NCBI GenBank assembly: GCA_043777675.1
Contig: JAYWHR010000079.1
Coordinates: 18,425 to 82,424 of the forward strand
From: JANMDU01 sp043777675
GTDB lineage: Bacteria > Pseudomonadota > Gammaproteobacteria > Burkholderiales > Burkholderiaceae_C
Reading direction: 5' to 3'
DNA: 64,000 nt
Made by a program: the position numbers and the translations under genes. Positions 1-8,638 of the stretch are shown piece after piece. Below the pieces are notes generated by a model. It was not told the origin of the DNA. It was given only the letters and a program-made list of their open reading frames with translations, and searched no databases. The first letter of the stretch is position 1. Each line of letters opens with the position of its first letter.

Positions 1-833
1 AAGACCCAATCGAGGCCGTCAAGCCCGAGAATGTGTTGCCGCGCGTGAAGGCGCATCTGCAGTGGATGGGTGAGAACGAGCCTTGGCAGCCGCAATGGAT
101 TTCGATCTACAACGCCAAATGCTTGACGCTGGATGAATACCGCCATGGCCGTACTTTCTTTGCAGGTGATGCGGCGCATATGGTGCCGATTTTTGGGGTG
201 CGTGGTTTGAACTCGGGCCTCGATGATGCGGGCAATTTGGCGTGGAAGCTCGCTGCCGTGCTGCGCGGTCAAGCCAGCGATGCACTGCTGGATACCTACA
301 GCACCGAGCGTCGTGCAGCAGCGCTCATCAATATCGACTTTGGCAGCAAGAGCACGGAATTCATGAGCCCACCGCATCATGGATTCGATCTGATGCGCCA
401 AGCTGCGCTGCGGCTGGCCGGCAGCACGCCGCAGGTGCGCTCGCTGATCAATCCTCGGCAGTCTGCGCCAGTGCGTTATCCAAGCCCAAGTGCAGAAACA
501 CGCATGGCATCGCCCGGCTATGTCGCCCCTGATGCGCGTGTCCTCATCGATGGCAAGCCCGGGTATCTGACCGAATGTTTCTGGCAAGGCTACAGCCTGA
601 TTTGTTTTGGCGAGCCATTGCAGGCCGAAGGTATCAAGAATATTGCACTGGATGTGGCCTCCGATCCGTTTGGCGAAGCACGCATGCGCTACGAAGCTGG
701 ATTACACACCACGGTGCTCGTGCGGCCTGATGGCTACATTGCGACGCGCTGGGATACGCCCGTCTTGCCAGCAGATATTGCGCAAGCTCTGCACCGCAGC
801 CTACACCCGGAGAAGCCCCATGCAAGCGCATGA
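1..833 (+). CDS. FAD-dependent aromatic-ring hydroxylase, 5' end missing
   Basis: Class A flavoprotein monooxygenase, the family that adds one oxygen to a phenolic ring using NAD(P)H and FAD. The open frame already runs through the left window edge, so the N-terminal FAD-binding part is missing. The visible part carries the GDAAHMVPIFGVRGLNSGLD stretch (about 170-230), which binds the FAD pyrophosphate and is typical of 3-(3-hydroxyphenyl)propionate hydroxylase-like enzymes. After it comes the thioredoxin-like C-terminal domain seen in many of these hydroxylases. The end overlaps the next small gene by 14 bases, and an aldolase and a ketopantoate-reductase-like gene follow. An aromatic or ring-cleavage pathway is therefore plausible. 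The substrate cannot be read from the sequence. Confidence 0.85.
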   Translation, partial: DPIEAVKPENVLPRVKAHLQWMGENEPWQPQWISIYNAKCLTLDEYRHGRTFFAGDAAHMVPIFGVRGLNSGLDDAGNLAWKLAAVLRGQASDALLDTYSTERRAAALINIDFGSKSTEFMSPPHHGFDLMRQAALRLAGSTPQVRSLINPRQSAPVRYPSPSAETRMASPGYVAPDARVLIDGKPGYLTECFWQGYSLICFGEPLQAEGIKNIALDVASDPFGEARMRYEAGLHTTVLVRPDGYIATRWDTPVLPADIAQALHRSLHPEKPHASA

Positions 834-1014
834 CCTAGACACGACCTACAGCGCGTTAGCCCAAGCTGTTCACAAGGCGGGCGCGCGCAGCGAGTTATTC
901 CTCGCAATGCTCAGCTTGAAGCTGATGAGTCAGTCCGAACATGCTGCTTTGATGCAGCAAAATATTCAATCGGTGCTGCAAGATCTGCAGACCCATGAGA
1001 AAGCCACGCCATGA
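820..1014 (+). CDS. Small 64-aa protein between hydroxylase and aldolase
   Basis: The ATG at 820 is preceded by GGAG at 809-812. The frame overlaps the end of the hydroxylase gene by 14 bases, and its stop overlaps the ATG of the aldolase gene (ATGA), so all three are translationally linked. The product is small and mostly helical-looking (LFLAMLSLKLMSQSEHAALM), with no signal peptide. Small DUF2783-type proteins often follow FAD hydroxylases in Burkholderiales. The resemblance here is in size and position with only weak sequence similarity, so that name is a guess. Function unknown. Confidence 0.6.
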   Translation: MQAHDLDTTYSALAQAVHKAGARSELFLAMLSLKLMSQSEHAALMQQNIQSVLQDLQTHEKATP

Positions 1015-1772
1015 AACAGGAAGATTTCCACCCCGATGAATGGCTCTGCCGTGTGGAGCTGGCCGCTTGCTACCGCATTTTCGACATGCTTGGCTGGGCA
1101 GAGATGATCTACAACCACATCACGGTGCGCGTGCCTGAATCTGTGAGTGGAGCTTCAAAGCAGTTTTTGATCAACCCCTTTGGCTTGCATTACAGCGAAG
1201 TTACCGCCAGCAATTTGGTGAAGATAGACACGCAAGGCAACAAGCTTGATGCAGCCAATCCGTATCCGGTGAACCCCGCGGGCTCCACTGTTCATTCGGC
1301 CATTCATCAGCATCTGCCGCAGGCGCATTGCGTGATGCACACCCACACCACCACCGGCAGCGCCGTGGCTTGCACAGCGACGGGTCTGGCGCAAAACAAT
1401 TTTTATTCTGCGCAATTACATGATCGCGTGGCGTACCATGATTTTGAAGGCATCACGGTGCATGCGGAGGAAGCGCCGCGTCTGCTTAAAAACATGAGTG
1501 ATAAGCCGCTCTTGATTTTGCGCAATCATGGCCTCCTGTCTTGGGCCCACACGCTGCCTTTGGCCTTGGTTCAGCTGTGGACGCTGCAGCGCGCTTGCGA
1601 TATCCAATGCATGCAAGCGGGTCTGGGCGCATCCATTGCCGTGTCGCCCGAGGTGGCTGCACGCACCACGCGCGACGGCCTACAGTTCGATGCACGCTTT
1701 GGCGCAGGCCAAGATGTATTTGATGCGCTCAAGCGGCGAGTAGACAAGTTCAATCCTGGCTATGCTCAATAA
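1011..1772 (+). CDS. Class II aldolase/adducin family protein
   Basis: A 253-aa protein of the class II aldolase family (L-fuculose-phosphate aldolase and L-ribulose-5-phosphate epimerase relatives), which use a divalent metal to cleave or decarboxylate small hydroxy-acids or sugar phosphates. The metal ligands are visible as HTHTTTG (about residues 109-115) and the later H in LRNHGLL (about residue 175). The N-terminal NHITVRV stretch is also characteristic. The start ATG overlaps the stop of the upstream 64-aa gene. In catabolic clusters with flavin hydroxylases such proteins often act as decarboxylases or hydrolases of pathway intermediates. The exact reaction here is not known. Confidence 0.85.
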   Translation: MKQEDFHPDEWLCRVELAACYRIFDMLGWAEMIYNHITVRVPESVSGASKQFLINPFGLHYSEVTASNLVKIDTQGNKLDAANPYPVNPAGSTVHSAIHQHLPQAHCVMHTHTTTGSAVACTATGLAQNNFYSAQLHDRVAYHDFEGITVHAEEAPRLLKNMSDKPLLILRNHGLLSWAHTLPLALVQLWTLQRACDIQCMQAGLGASIAVSPEVAARTTRDGLQFDARFGAGQDVFDALKRRVDKFNPGYAQ

Positions 1773-1785
1773 GGGACAAATCATT

Positions 1786-1829
1786 CACTATTAATTCAAT
1801 AGCATTCCGCGCATATTCTATGCCGGCTA
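1786..1829 (-). repeat. 44-bp palindromic repeat, copy 1
   Basis: Intergenic copy between the aldolase and the ketopantoate-reductase-like gene. It reads TAGCCGGCAT at one end and ends in the AT-rich inverted repeat (here CACTATTAATTCAATAG on the + strand). It has the same 44-bp length as the other copies. Confidence 0.8.
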
Positions 1830-1861
1830 GATGCTGAAAATGCTTTAGAAATGAATGAAAA

Positions 1862-2866
1862 ATGAAGATTCAACGTATTTGTATCGTCGGTGCAGGCAGC
1901 ATCGGTGGCTGGATCGGCGCGAAGCTCTCCCGTTGCACAGGTGTGCAGCTGAGCGTATTTGCACGTGGCGCGACGCTGGAAGCTTTGCAATGCGATGGCT
2001 TGCAGTTGCACAGCAAAGATGCACTCATTCAAGCGAAAGTACGAGCATCCAACGATGCCGTGCAGCTCGGCATGCAAGATCTCGTGATCCTCGCTGTGAA
2101 AGCGCCGGCTGTGCGCGAAGTGGCGGCTCAGATTGCGCCGCTCTTAGGCGAGCACACGATGTTACTCAGCGCGATGAATGGCGTCCCTTGGTGGTTTTTC
2201 AATGGCTTTGGCGGCGCTCTCGCTGGGCAGCGGCTGCAAAGCATCGATGCTGATGGCCAGATTGCGCAGCATCTTCCAGCGCATCACATCATCGGCTCGG
2301 TGGTGCATGCCAGTTGCGCAGTCAAAAGCCCCGGTGTGGTTCAACATAACTTTGGCAATGGCCTCATCATCGGCGAGCCATCTGGCGGGCTTGATGGCGC
2401 CGCTACACCGCGGATTCAAGCGCTGCTAGCCCTACTGCAAGAAGCCAGCTTCGATACCACGCTCTCGCCGCAAATTCAAAAAGACATTTGGTACAAGCTC
2501 TGGGGCAATATGACGGTCAATCCCATCAGCGCCATCACGGGCGCAACAACCGACAAAATCCTTGGCGATGATCTGTTGCGCGGCTTCATCAGCAATGTGA
2601 TGCTTGAGGCCAAGGCGATGGGCGAGCAGATCGGCATCCCCATTGCGCAGCAACCCGAAGACCGCCACCAAGTCACCCTCAAGCTGGGCGCTTTCAAAAC
2701 CTCTATGCTGCAAGACTCAGAGGCCGGCCGCGCCGTAGAGCTTGATGCGCTGGTGTCGGCAGTGAGAGAAATCGGGCAGTTGTGCCGGCTGCCCACGCCG
2801 TGGACGGACACGCTGTTGGGCTTGGCGCGTGTGCATGCGAGGCAGCATAAGCTCTATCCAGAATGA
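1862..2866 (+). CDS. 2-dehydropantoate 2-reductase family oxidoreductase
   Basis: A 334-aa ApbA/PanE family protein, which reduces 2-dehydropantoate with NADPH or acts on similar 2-keto acids. The N-terminal Rossmann motif GAGSIGG is at about residues 10-16, and the family signature KLWGNMTVNPISAITG is near residue 216. The C-terminal helical domain (EAKAMG...) is complete. The ATG at 1862 is the natural start because the nucleotide-binding strand follows at once. A short repeat separates it from the hydroxylase-aldolase genes and a terminator follows it. Many genomes carry several PanE paralogues, and this one may belong to the catabolic cluster upstream rather than to pantothenate synthesis. 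Confidence 0.85.
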   Translation: MKIQRICIVGAGSIGGWIGAKLSRCTGVQLSVFARGATLEALQCDGLQLHSKDALIQAKVRASNDAVQLGMQDLVILAVKAPAVREVAAQIAPLLGEHTMLLSAMNGVPWWFFNGFGGALAGQRLQSIDADGQIAQHLPAHHIIGSVVHASCAVKSPGVVQHNFGNGLIIGEPSGGLDGAATPRIQALLALLQEASFDTTLSPQIQKDIWYKLWGNMTVNPISAITGATTDKILGDDLLRGFISNVMLEAKAMGEQIGIPIAQQPEDRHQVTLKLGAFKTSMLQDSEAGRAVELDALVSAVREIGQLCRLPTPWTDTLLGLARVHARQHKLYPE

Positions 2867-2867
2867 A

Positions 2868-2895
2868 AAAAGCCGCTTCAAGCGAAGCGGCTTTT
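2868..2895. terminator. Bidirectional intrinsic terminator
   Basis: Stem GCCGCTTC / GAAGCGGC with an AAGC loop, flanked by A's on the left and T's on the right. It therefore works for the + gene ending at 2866 and the - gene ending at 2912. Confidence 0.85.
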
Positions 2896-2911
2896 GAATG
2901 GATCACAAGGA

Positions 2912-3469
2912 TCAAGCCGCTGCCAACCAATACCCTGCGTTAAACGGTGAGCTCATGCGCAGCGCCAGTGGCGATACATCAACCAGCTTATCCGTTGGCA
3001 TTTTTTCGCCTTCAGCCTCTGACTCGGCAGCTGCCACGGCATCTTTGCTGGCCTTGCCCGCATTGGCGCGAGCCACTGCAAAGGAGTAGAAGCAGCGGAA
3101 GGGCACTTTGCGATCATGCCAATAATCGGCAATATCGCGGAAGATGTCGAGCAATTGCTCGCGTGCTTCTTTGTCAAATTTCGGATTGGTCGGGATGTGC
3201 TCGAGCACGACGATAAAGCCGGGCTGGCTGCCTGATTTGTGGATCGGGTCAGTGAGTACGTCATACAACGCGTCATAATTTTTGCCGAAGTGCGCGGGCA
3301 GCTTGAGTTGCACAGCAAGCATATCCAGCACATCCTGTTTGGATTGTGCTTCGCCGATGCTGGCATACAAGAAATGCTGCCCCATGTCGGTTGCTGCACC
3401 TTGCAGATCTTGCACGCTGTGGGCGCGAATGGATTGGACGATATTGGGTTTGGTATGACGAAGGGGCAT
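2912..3469 (-). CDS. Barstar-like ribonuclease inhibitor
   Basis: A 185-aa protein without a signal peptide. The central region (LPAHFGKNYDALYDVLTD, about residues 57-74) is the signature of barstar, the cytoplasmic protein that plugs the active site of barnase. It lies directly downstream of the barnase-like RNase gene on the same strand (84-base gap), which supports an inhibitor role. It is about twice the length of classical barstar (about 90 aa), with an N-terminal lead of some 30 residues and an Ala/Glu-rich C-terminal extension of unknown use. Barstar-like proteins are common in Burkholderiales, and not all have been shown to bind an RNase. Confidence 0.85.
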   Translation of the reverse strand: MPLRHTKPNIVQSIRAHSVQDLQGAATDMGQHFLYASIGEAQSKQDVLDMLAVQLKLPAHFGKNYDALYDVLTDPIHKSGSQPGFIVVLEHIPTNPKFDKEAREQLLDIFRDIADYWHDRKVPFRCFYSFAVARANAGKASKDAVAAAESEAEGEKMPTDKLVDVSPLALRMSSPFNAGYWLAAA

Positions 3470-3553
3470 GGTGCTCTCCGTAAAAGTGTCAAAAAATAAA
3501 ACGAAAATCTACCGTGGTGACTGGTTGCAAAAGCTCAACTGGTTGATTCAGGA

Positions 3554-3982
3554 TCAAGGTGTAATGCGTTTGAAACTCGCGTAATGGTCTTCGGTGTAGT
3601 AACACGCCTCAGGTTTGGCGGGTTGGCTACCGCCGCAGACAATCCGTTTGGCTCCGCGTGTGCGGGCGTAAGGCGTTTTGACCGTGTATTCTCGGTAGAA
3701 GCCACGCTTTTCTGCGGGTAGCTGCCGTTCACGGTTGCCAAACACGGTGCCATCTTTGTCGTAAGCAAAGGGGCCTCCGGCCAAAATCAATGCATAGGTT
3801 TCACGGCCTTGTTTGGGCAAGTCGGCTAGAGCGATGACTGGAGCCTTGCTGCTGGCTTCAGCAACTGAGCTTTTTGCCTGCAGCGCTGGCGTGGCGCTGA
3901 AAAGAAGCGCTGCCACGAAGAGCACAGAACTCACTTGTGAGTAAGCGCCAACCCAAGACTGTTTGATCCAGCGCAGCATCAT
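3554..3982 (-). CDS. Secreted barnase-type guanyl-specific ribonuclease
   Basis: A 142-aa N1/T1/barnase-family ribonuclease with an N-terminal hydrophobic export segment (about residues 15-36). By alignment with barnase the catalytic triad is complete: Glu98 (in YREYT), Arg113 (in AKRIV) and His133 (in EDHYASF). Cys116 and Cys127 could form a disulfide. The substrate is single-stranded RNA, cleaved after G. I start at the ATG pair at 3982, which has AGGG upstream. A longer TTG start at 4006 is possible. The next gene on the strand encodes the barstar-like inhibitor, so the two form a toxin/antidote or scavenging pair. Confidence 0.87.
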   Translation of the reverse strand: MMLRWIKQSWVGAYSQVSSVLFVAALLFSATPALQAKSSVAEASSKAPVIALADLPKQGRETYALILAGGPFAYDKDGTVFGNRERQLPAEKRGFYREYTVKTPYARTRGAKRIVCGGSQPAKPEACYYTEDHYASFKRITP

Positions 3983-4165
3983 CGAAACCCTAATTTTTTT
4001 GCACAAAATACGGGTTTTCCCGCAAATCCTAAGCTCTCTATTGTCGCTGAAAGCCGAAAATAGTGCAAGTCAATACCGATTCAAAACTGCGATAGGTGTG
4101 ATTATTTTCACTGATAACTGATATAAACGCTCATATTAAGTGAGTACGCGCTACCGTTGTAGTAC

Positions 4166-6535
4166 TCAGCGCGCTGCATTGGCATCCGCAACAGTAAGTG
4201 CTGTCATGTTCACAATGCGCCGTACAGTCGCACTTGCCGTCAGGATATGCACCGGTTTGGCGCAGCCCAGGAGCACGGGTCCAATCGCAATGTTCCCGCC
4301 AGCTGCTGTTTTGAGGAGGTTGTAAGCGATATTGGCGGCATCGATGTTGGGCAGCACCAGCAAATTAGCCTCGCCCGTCAGGGTCGAATGAGGCATGATG
4401 GTCTTGCGCATATTGGCATCGAGCGCCACATCTCCATGCATCTCGCCATCGACCTCTAACCACGGTGCCTGTACGCGCAGCAAATCCAAAACGCGCCGCA
4501 TCTTCACGGCGCTGGGCTGATTGCTTGATCCGAAATTGCTGTGTGAAAGTAAAGCGGCTTTGGGTGTGATGCCAAAGCGCATCATCTCTTCTGCCGCCAT
4601 CACCGTGATCTCGGCCAACTCCTCGGCCGTTGGATCGTAGTTCACGTGCGTATCGACCAAAAAGATTTGGCGATCAGGCAAGAGCAGGCCATTCATACAG
4701 GCATAAACGGGTACATCTTGCGGCGTACTATCGCAGCCGCCGGGCCGCTTGCCAATCACTTGATCGATGTACTGAAGATGAATGTTGGTTGTGCCCCAAG
4801 TGCCGCAAATCATGCCATCCACATCGCCCTTGTGAAGCAGCATGGCACCGATCAAAGTCAGGCGGCGGCGCATCTCTATTTTTGCCACTTGTGCTGTCAC
4901 GCCCTTGCGCTCGGTCATGCGGTGGTAGGTTTGCCAAAAATCGCGATATCGGTGATCCTGCTCGACGTTCACCACATCGTAATCGAGCTCTTCTTTTAAG
5001 CGTAGACCAAATTTTTCAATGCGCTGCGCAATCACTGCGGGGCGGCCAATCAAGGTGGGGCGCGCTAGGCCTTCGTCCACCACAATTTGGCAGGCGCGGA
5101 GCACGCGCTCTTCTTCACCCTCGGCAAAGGCGATGCGCTTGTTCTTTGCTTTCTTTGCAGTGTTGAAGATCGGCTTCATCGTCGTGCCGCTGGCATACAC
5201 AAAGCTTTGCAGCTTTTGCTTGTAGGCCTCCATATCGGCAATCGGGCGCAGCGCCACGCCGCTCGTCTCAGCGGCCTTGGCCACTGCTGGCGCAATCTTC
5301 ATCATCAAGCGCGGATCAAACGGCTTAGGAATCAAATACTCTGCGCCAAAGGCCAGCTTTTCGCCGGCATAAGCCGCCGCGACCACTTCGCTCTGCTCAG
5401 CTTGCGCGAGCTCTGCAATCGCGTGCACTGCTGCAATTTCCATTTCCACCGTGATCGTGGACGCGCCAGCATCCAGCGCACCCCGGAAGATATAAGGGAA
5501 GCAGAGCACGTTGTTAACTTGATTTGGATAATCCGTACGCCCCGTAGCCATAATCGCATCGTCCCTCACCGCATGCACTTCTTCCGGCAAGATTTCAGGA
5601 TTCGGATTGGCCAGCGCCAAGATCAGCGGCTGAGGCGCCATGCTCTTAACCATGTCAGGCTTTAATACGCCGCCGGCAGACAGGCCAAGAAACACGTCTG
5701 CATCTTCCATCACCTCAGCAAGCGTGCGCAGGCCAGTCTTTTGCACAAACTGGATTTTGTCTTCATCCATCAGCTCAGTGCGGCCTTCGTACACCACGCC
5801 AGCCAAATCCGTGACCCAAATGTTCTCACGCGGGATGCCAAGCTTCACCAAAAGTCCGAGGCACGCGAGCGCTGCAGCGCCAGCGCCAGAGGTGACAAGC
5901 TTGATCTTCTTGGGATCTTTGCCCACCACCTTCAAGCCATTCAGAATAGCCGCGCCCACCACAATCGCCGTGCCGTGCTGATCATCATGGAATACAGGAA
6001 TCTTCATGCGTTCGCGCAGTTTGCGCTCCACATAAAAGCAATCGGGTGCTTTGATGTCTTCTAAATTGATGCCGCCAAAAGTGGGCTCCAGCGAAGCGAT
6101 GATGTCCACGAGCTTATCGAGATCGTGCTTTTCATTGATCTCAATATCAAACACATCAATGCCGGCGAACTTTTTGAACAAAACGGCCTTGCCTTCCATC
6201 ACCGGCTTAGCTGCTAAAGGCCCGATATCGCCCAAGCCAAGCACAGCAGTACCGTTGGTGATCACGGCGACTAGGTTGCCGCGAGCGGTGTACTTATAAG
6301 CGTTGTTCGGGTCTTTAACGATTTCTTCGCAAGGTGCGGCCACGCCGGGGCTGTAGGCCAGCGCGAGATCTCGCTGATTCGTTAGCGTCTTGGTGGCGGC
6401 GATAGCCACTTTGCCTGGTGTCGGGAATTCGTGATACTCAAGAGCAGCTCTTCTTAGCTCTTCGCGAGCTTGCAGGCGCTTTTCATCGCTCACTCCTTTG
6501 GGAATCAGTGCAGCGTTATCATTCATAGAAGGCAT
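4166..6535 (-). CDS. maeB: NADP-dependent malic enzyme with phosphotransacetylase-like C-terminal domain
   Basis: Decarboxylates malate to pyruvate with reduction of NADP. The protein has the usual MaeB hybrid build of about 788 aa: a malic enzyme N-terminal domain (YSPGVAAPC near residue 50), the NAD(P)-binding domain (VTSGAGAAALACLGLL), and from about residue 450 a phosphotransacetylase-like domain that is regulatory in known MaeB proteins. I chose the ATG at 6535 (MPSMNDN). The ATG at 6526 is also possible, and an upstream extension to 6643 lacks family similarity. It is divergent from oxyR. Together with pckG at 16.8 kb it feeds the PEP-pyruvate-malate node. Confidence 0.93.
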   Translation of the reverse strand: MPSMNDNAALIPKGVSDEKRLQAREELRRAALEYHEFPTPGKVAIAATKTLTNQRDLALAYSPGVAAPCEEIVKDPNNAYKYTARGNLVAVITNGTAVLGLGDIGPLAAKPVMEGKAVLFKKFAGIDVFDIEINEKHDLDKLVDIIASLEPTFGGINLEDIKAPDCFYVERKLRERMKIPVFHDDQHGTAIVVGAAILNGLKVVGKDPKKIKLVTSGAGAAALACLGLLVKLGIPRENIWVTDLAGVVYEGRTELMDEDKIQFVQKTGLRTLAEVMEDADVFLGLSAGGVLKPDMVKSMAPQPLILALANPNPEILPEEVHAVRDDAIMATGRTDYPNQVNNVLCFPYIFRGALDAGASTITVEMEIAAVHAIAELAQAEQSEVVAAAYAGEKLAFGAEYLIPKPFDPRLMMKIAPAVAKAAETSGVALRPIADMEAYKQKLQSFVYASGTTMKPIFNTAKKAKNKRIAFAEGEEERVLRACQIVVDEGLARPTLIGRPAVIAQRIEKFGLRLKEELDYDVVNVEQDHRYRDFWQTYHRMTERKGVTAQVAKIEMRRRLTLIGAMLLHKGDVDGMICGTWGTTNIHLQYIDQVIGKRPGGCDSTPQDVPVYACMNGLLLPDRQIFLVDTHVNYDPTAEELAEITVMAAEEMMRFGITPKAALLSHSNFGSSNQPSAVKMRRVLDLLRVQAPWLEVDGEMHGDVALDANMRKTIMPHSTLTGEANLLVLPNIDAANIAYNLLKTAAGGNIAIGPVLLGCAKPVHILTASATVRRIVNMTALTVADANAAR

Positions 6536-6776
6536 GTCTTGTCTCGGTACAACTTGTCGCTGCAGCCGTCTTTTTGTAAGGTGAATCGGATTGTAGGCCG
6601 ATGAACGGGACAGCCCGAGTGCGGGGATATGCGTATGCGGCATTGGCTGATATGACTTTTATACAGGTCATCGACGCTCTTTTAGCCTTTGAAAGTAGTC
6701 TCCAAGCGAACAATTGACACATCTCGATGGCATACAACAGCACCACATCCCAGCACTTTTGCTGCAAAATCAATGC

Positions 6777-7760
6777 ATGACCCTCACCGAGCTCAAATAC
6801 ATCGTCGCTCTCGCGCGTGAGAAACATTTTGGCCATGCGGCTGAGGCTTGTTTCGTATCGCAACCTACGCTTTCCGTCTCCATCAAAAAACTGGAAGAGG
6901 AGCTCGAATGCAAGCTCTTTGAGCGCAGCGCTAATGAAGTGACAGTCACGCCGCTGGGCGAGGAAATTGTGCGGCAGGCGCAGAGTGTGCTGGAGCAGGC
7001 CTCTCAAATCAAAGAGATCGCCAAGCGCGGCAAAGATCCGTTGGCGGGTAATTTGAAGCTGGGCGTGATCTACACGATTGGCCCGTATTTGCTGCCGGAT
7101 TTGGTGCGTCAAGTCATTGCGCGCACGCCGCAGATGCCGTTGATGCTGCAAGAGAATTTCACAGTGAAATTGCTGGAAATGCTGCGCACTGGCGAGATTG
7201 ATTGCGCGATTTTGGCTGAGCCATTTCCTGACACGGGGCTTGCTATGGCGCAGCTCTATGATGAACCCTTCATGATCGCCGTGCCTTCGACGCATGCGCT
7301 GGCTTCGCGCGAAGTCATTAGCGCGGAAGAGCTCAAAGCGCAAACCATGCTTTTACTGGGCAACGGCCATTGTTTCCGCGATCATGTGTTGGAAGTGTGC
7401 CCGGAGTTTGCACGCTTTTCCAGCAATGCAGAAGGCATCAGTAAGAGCTTTGAAGGCTCATCGCTGGAGACCATCAAGCACATGGTGGCCGCGGGCATGG
7501 GAGTGACTGTGGTACCTCAACTTTCAGTGCCAAAAGACCAGCTAGCCGGCACAAAATCTGTGCAGAATGCTACGAAAAAGAGAGCAAATAAAAGCAACGA
7601 TACCACGCCATACGTACGCTACATTCCTTTTGAAGGCAGCCCGCCCACCAGACGTGTGGTGCTCGCTTGGCGGCGTAGCTTCACGCGCTATGAGGCGATT
7701 GCGGCTTTGCGTAATGCGGTCTACGCTTGCGAGTTGCCGGGTGTACAGCGGCTGAGTTAA
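6777..7760 (+). CDS. oxyR: OxyR-type LysR regulator, carrying an in-frame 44-bp repeat
   Basis: A LysR-family regulator of the peroxide response. The N-terminal helix-turn-helix is clear (about residues 1-60). The two redox cysteines fall at Cys199 (GNGHCFRD) and Cys208 (LEVCPEF), the same numbers as in E. coli OxyR, so peroxide sensing by a disulfide is expected. The start at 6777 (MTLTELKY) matches the family. Residues 256-270 are encoded by a copy of the 44-bp repeat (7543-7586), which adds a basic, polar segment just before the conserved YVRYIPF strand of the C-terminal region. The gene is divergent from maeB. Confidence 0.93.
   Translation: MTLTELKYIVALAREKHFGHAAEACFVSQPTLSVSIKKLEEELECKLFERSANEVTVTPLGEEIVRQAQSVLEQASQIKEIAKRGKDPLAGNLKLGVIYTIGPYLLPDLVRQVIARTPQMPLMLQENFTVKLLEMLRTGEIDCAILAEPFPDTGLAMAQLYDEPFMIAVPSTHALASREVISAEELKAQTMLLLGNGHCFRDHVLEVCPEFARFSSNAEGISKSFEGSSLETIKHMVAAGMGVTVVPQLSVPKDQLAGTKSVQNATKKRANKSNDTTPYVRYIPFEGSPPTRRVVLAWRRSFTRYEAIAALRNAVYACELPGVQRLS
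7543..7586 (+). repeat. 44-bp palindromic repeat, copy 2, inside oxyR
   Basis: Starts TAGCCGGCAC and ends AGAGCA, aligned without gaps to the intergenic copies, but the terminal AT-rich palindrome is decayed. It is translated as LAGTKSVQNATKKRA. Confidence 0.6.
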
Positions 7761-7762
7761 GC

Positions 7763-8638
7763 CTAACGCTCTTGCCAAGCCGCCCAAAGGGCTGCGGCAA
7801 TGATCAGGCAGCCGCCGAGCACGATGCGCGTTTCAAGCTGCGCCGCGCCAAGCAATACTGATGAGCCGGTGGCAAATAAAATTTCGGTGAGCATGATGAG
7901 CGATGTGGTGCTGGCCTTCATGCGCGCAGCACCGTATTGCAGTGTGAGATTGCTCACCAAGAAAAACGCAGCAAAGCCTAAAAGTAGCGCCCAACCCCAG
8001 CCGCCTAACATCACTGGTGGCGCAATGCTGCCAAACACGCTTCCCATGCTTCCCACGGCGAAGGAGAAAAACAAGCCACCGAAAAACATGGCAAAAGTGC
8101 GCTGCTCAGCCGCCACTTCACGCAAATGGCGCAGCATCGCGTTATTCAGAGCAAAACAAAAGCCACCCATCAGCGCCAGCCAGTCAGCCATGCTGCTCGG
8201 CACAGGCCAAGGCGACTCAGGGGTTTTGAGCACCAGTGCCACGCCCGCGACAGCCAAAGCCACGCGAGCCACAGAGCCGCGCGTTGGGCGCTCTCCCAAA
8301 ATAGCCCAAGCCAGCAGCATCGACCACACCGGCATCATGTAAAAGAGTAGCACCACGCGCACCACATCGCCCACTGTGACAGCCCAGTTGAAACCCACAT
8401 TCGTGAGCCCGGAGCCTAAAGCGAGCACCCATAGCGCAGGCACAGCAAGCATGCCGCGCCAAGCTTTGGGGCGCACTGCAAAAATGGCAATGACGGCGAT
8501 GCCGTAGATCAGCGTGTTCGACCACAGGGGATGCAGGCCAAATTTTTGTAGCTCACGAAATGGCCACCAAGACAGGCCCCAAGCAAACGCATTTAACAAG
8601 AGGCCTAAAGCAGCAAGCGTTGTCGTGGATGGGTTCAT
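7763..8638 (-). CDS. EamA/DMT-family membrane transporter
   Basis: A 291-aa inner-membrane protein with about ten hydrophobic segments arranged as two EamA repeats, the drug/metabolite transporter superfamily. The members with known function export amino acids, their derivatives or other metabolites. The start codon shares one base with the stop codon of the upstream lplT gene, so the two are cotranscribed and translationally coupled. Its 3' end faces oxyR three bases away. The substrate cannot be told from the sequence. Confidence 0.88.
   Translation of the reverse strand: MNPSTTTLAALGLLLNAFAWGLSWWPFRELQKFGLHPLWSNTLIYGIAVIAIFAVRPKAWRGMLAVPALWVLALGSGLTNVGFNWAVTVGDVVRVVLLFYMMPVWSMLLAWAILGERPTRGSVARVALAVAGVALVLKTPESPWPVPSSMADWLALMGGFCFALNNAMLRHLREVAAEQRTFAMFFGGLFFSFAVGSMGSVFGSIAPPVMLGGWGWALLLGFAAFFLVSNLTLQYGAARMKASTTSLIMLTEILFATGSSVLLGAAQLETRIVLGGCLIIAAALWAAWQER

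Noticed and set aside
4141..4167. GAGTAC...GTACTC inverted repeat at the maeB end
   Set aside because: It overlaps the stop codon and has no T-run on the maeB strand, so I do not call it a terminator.
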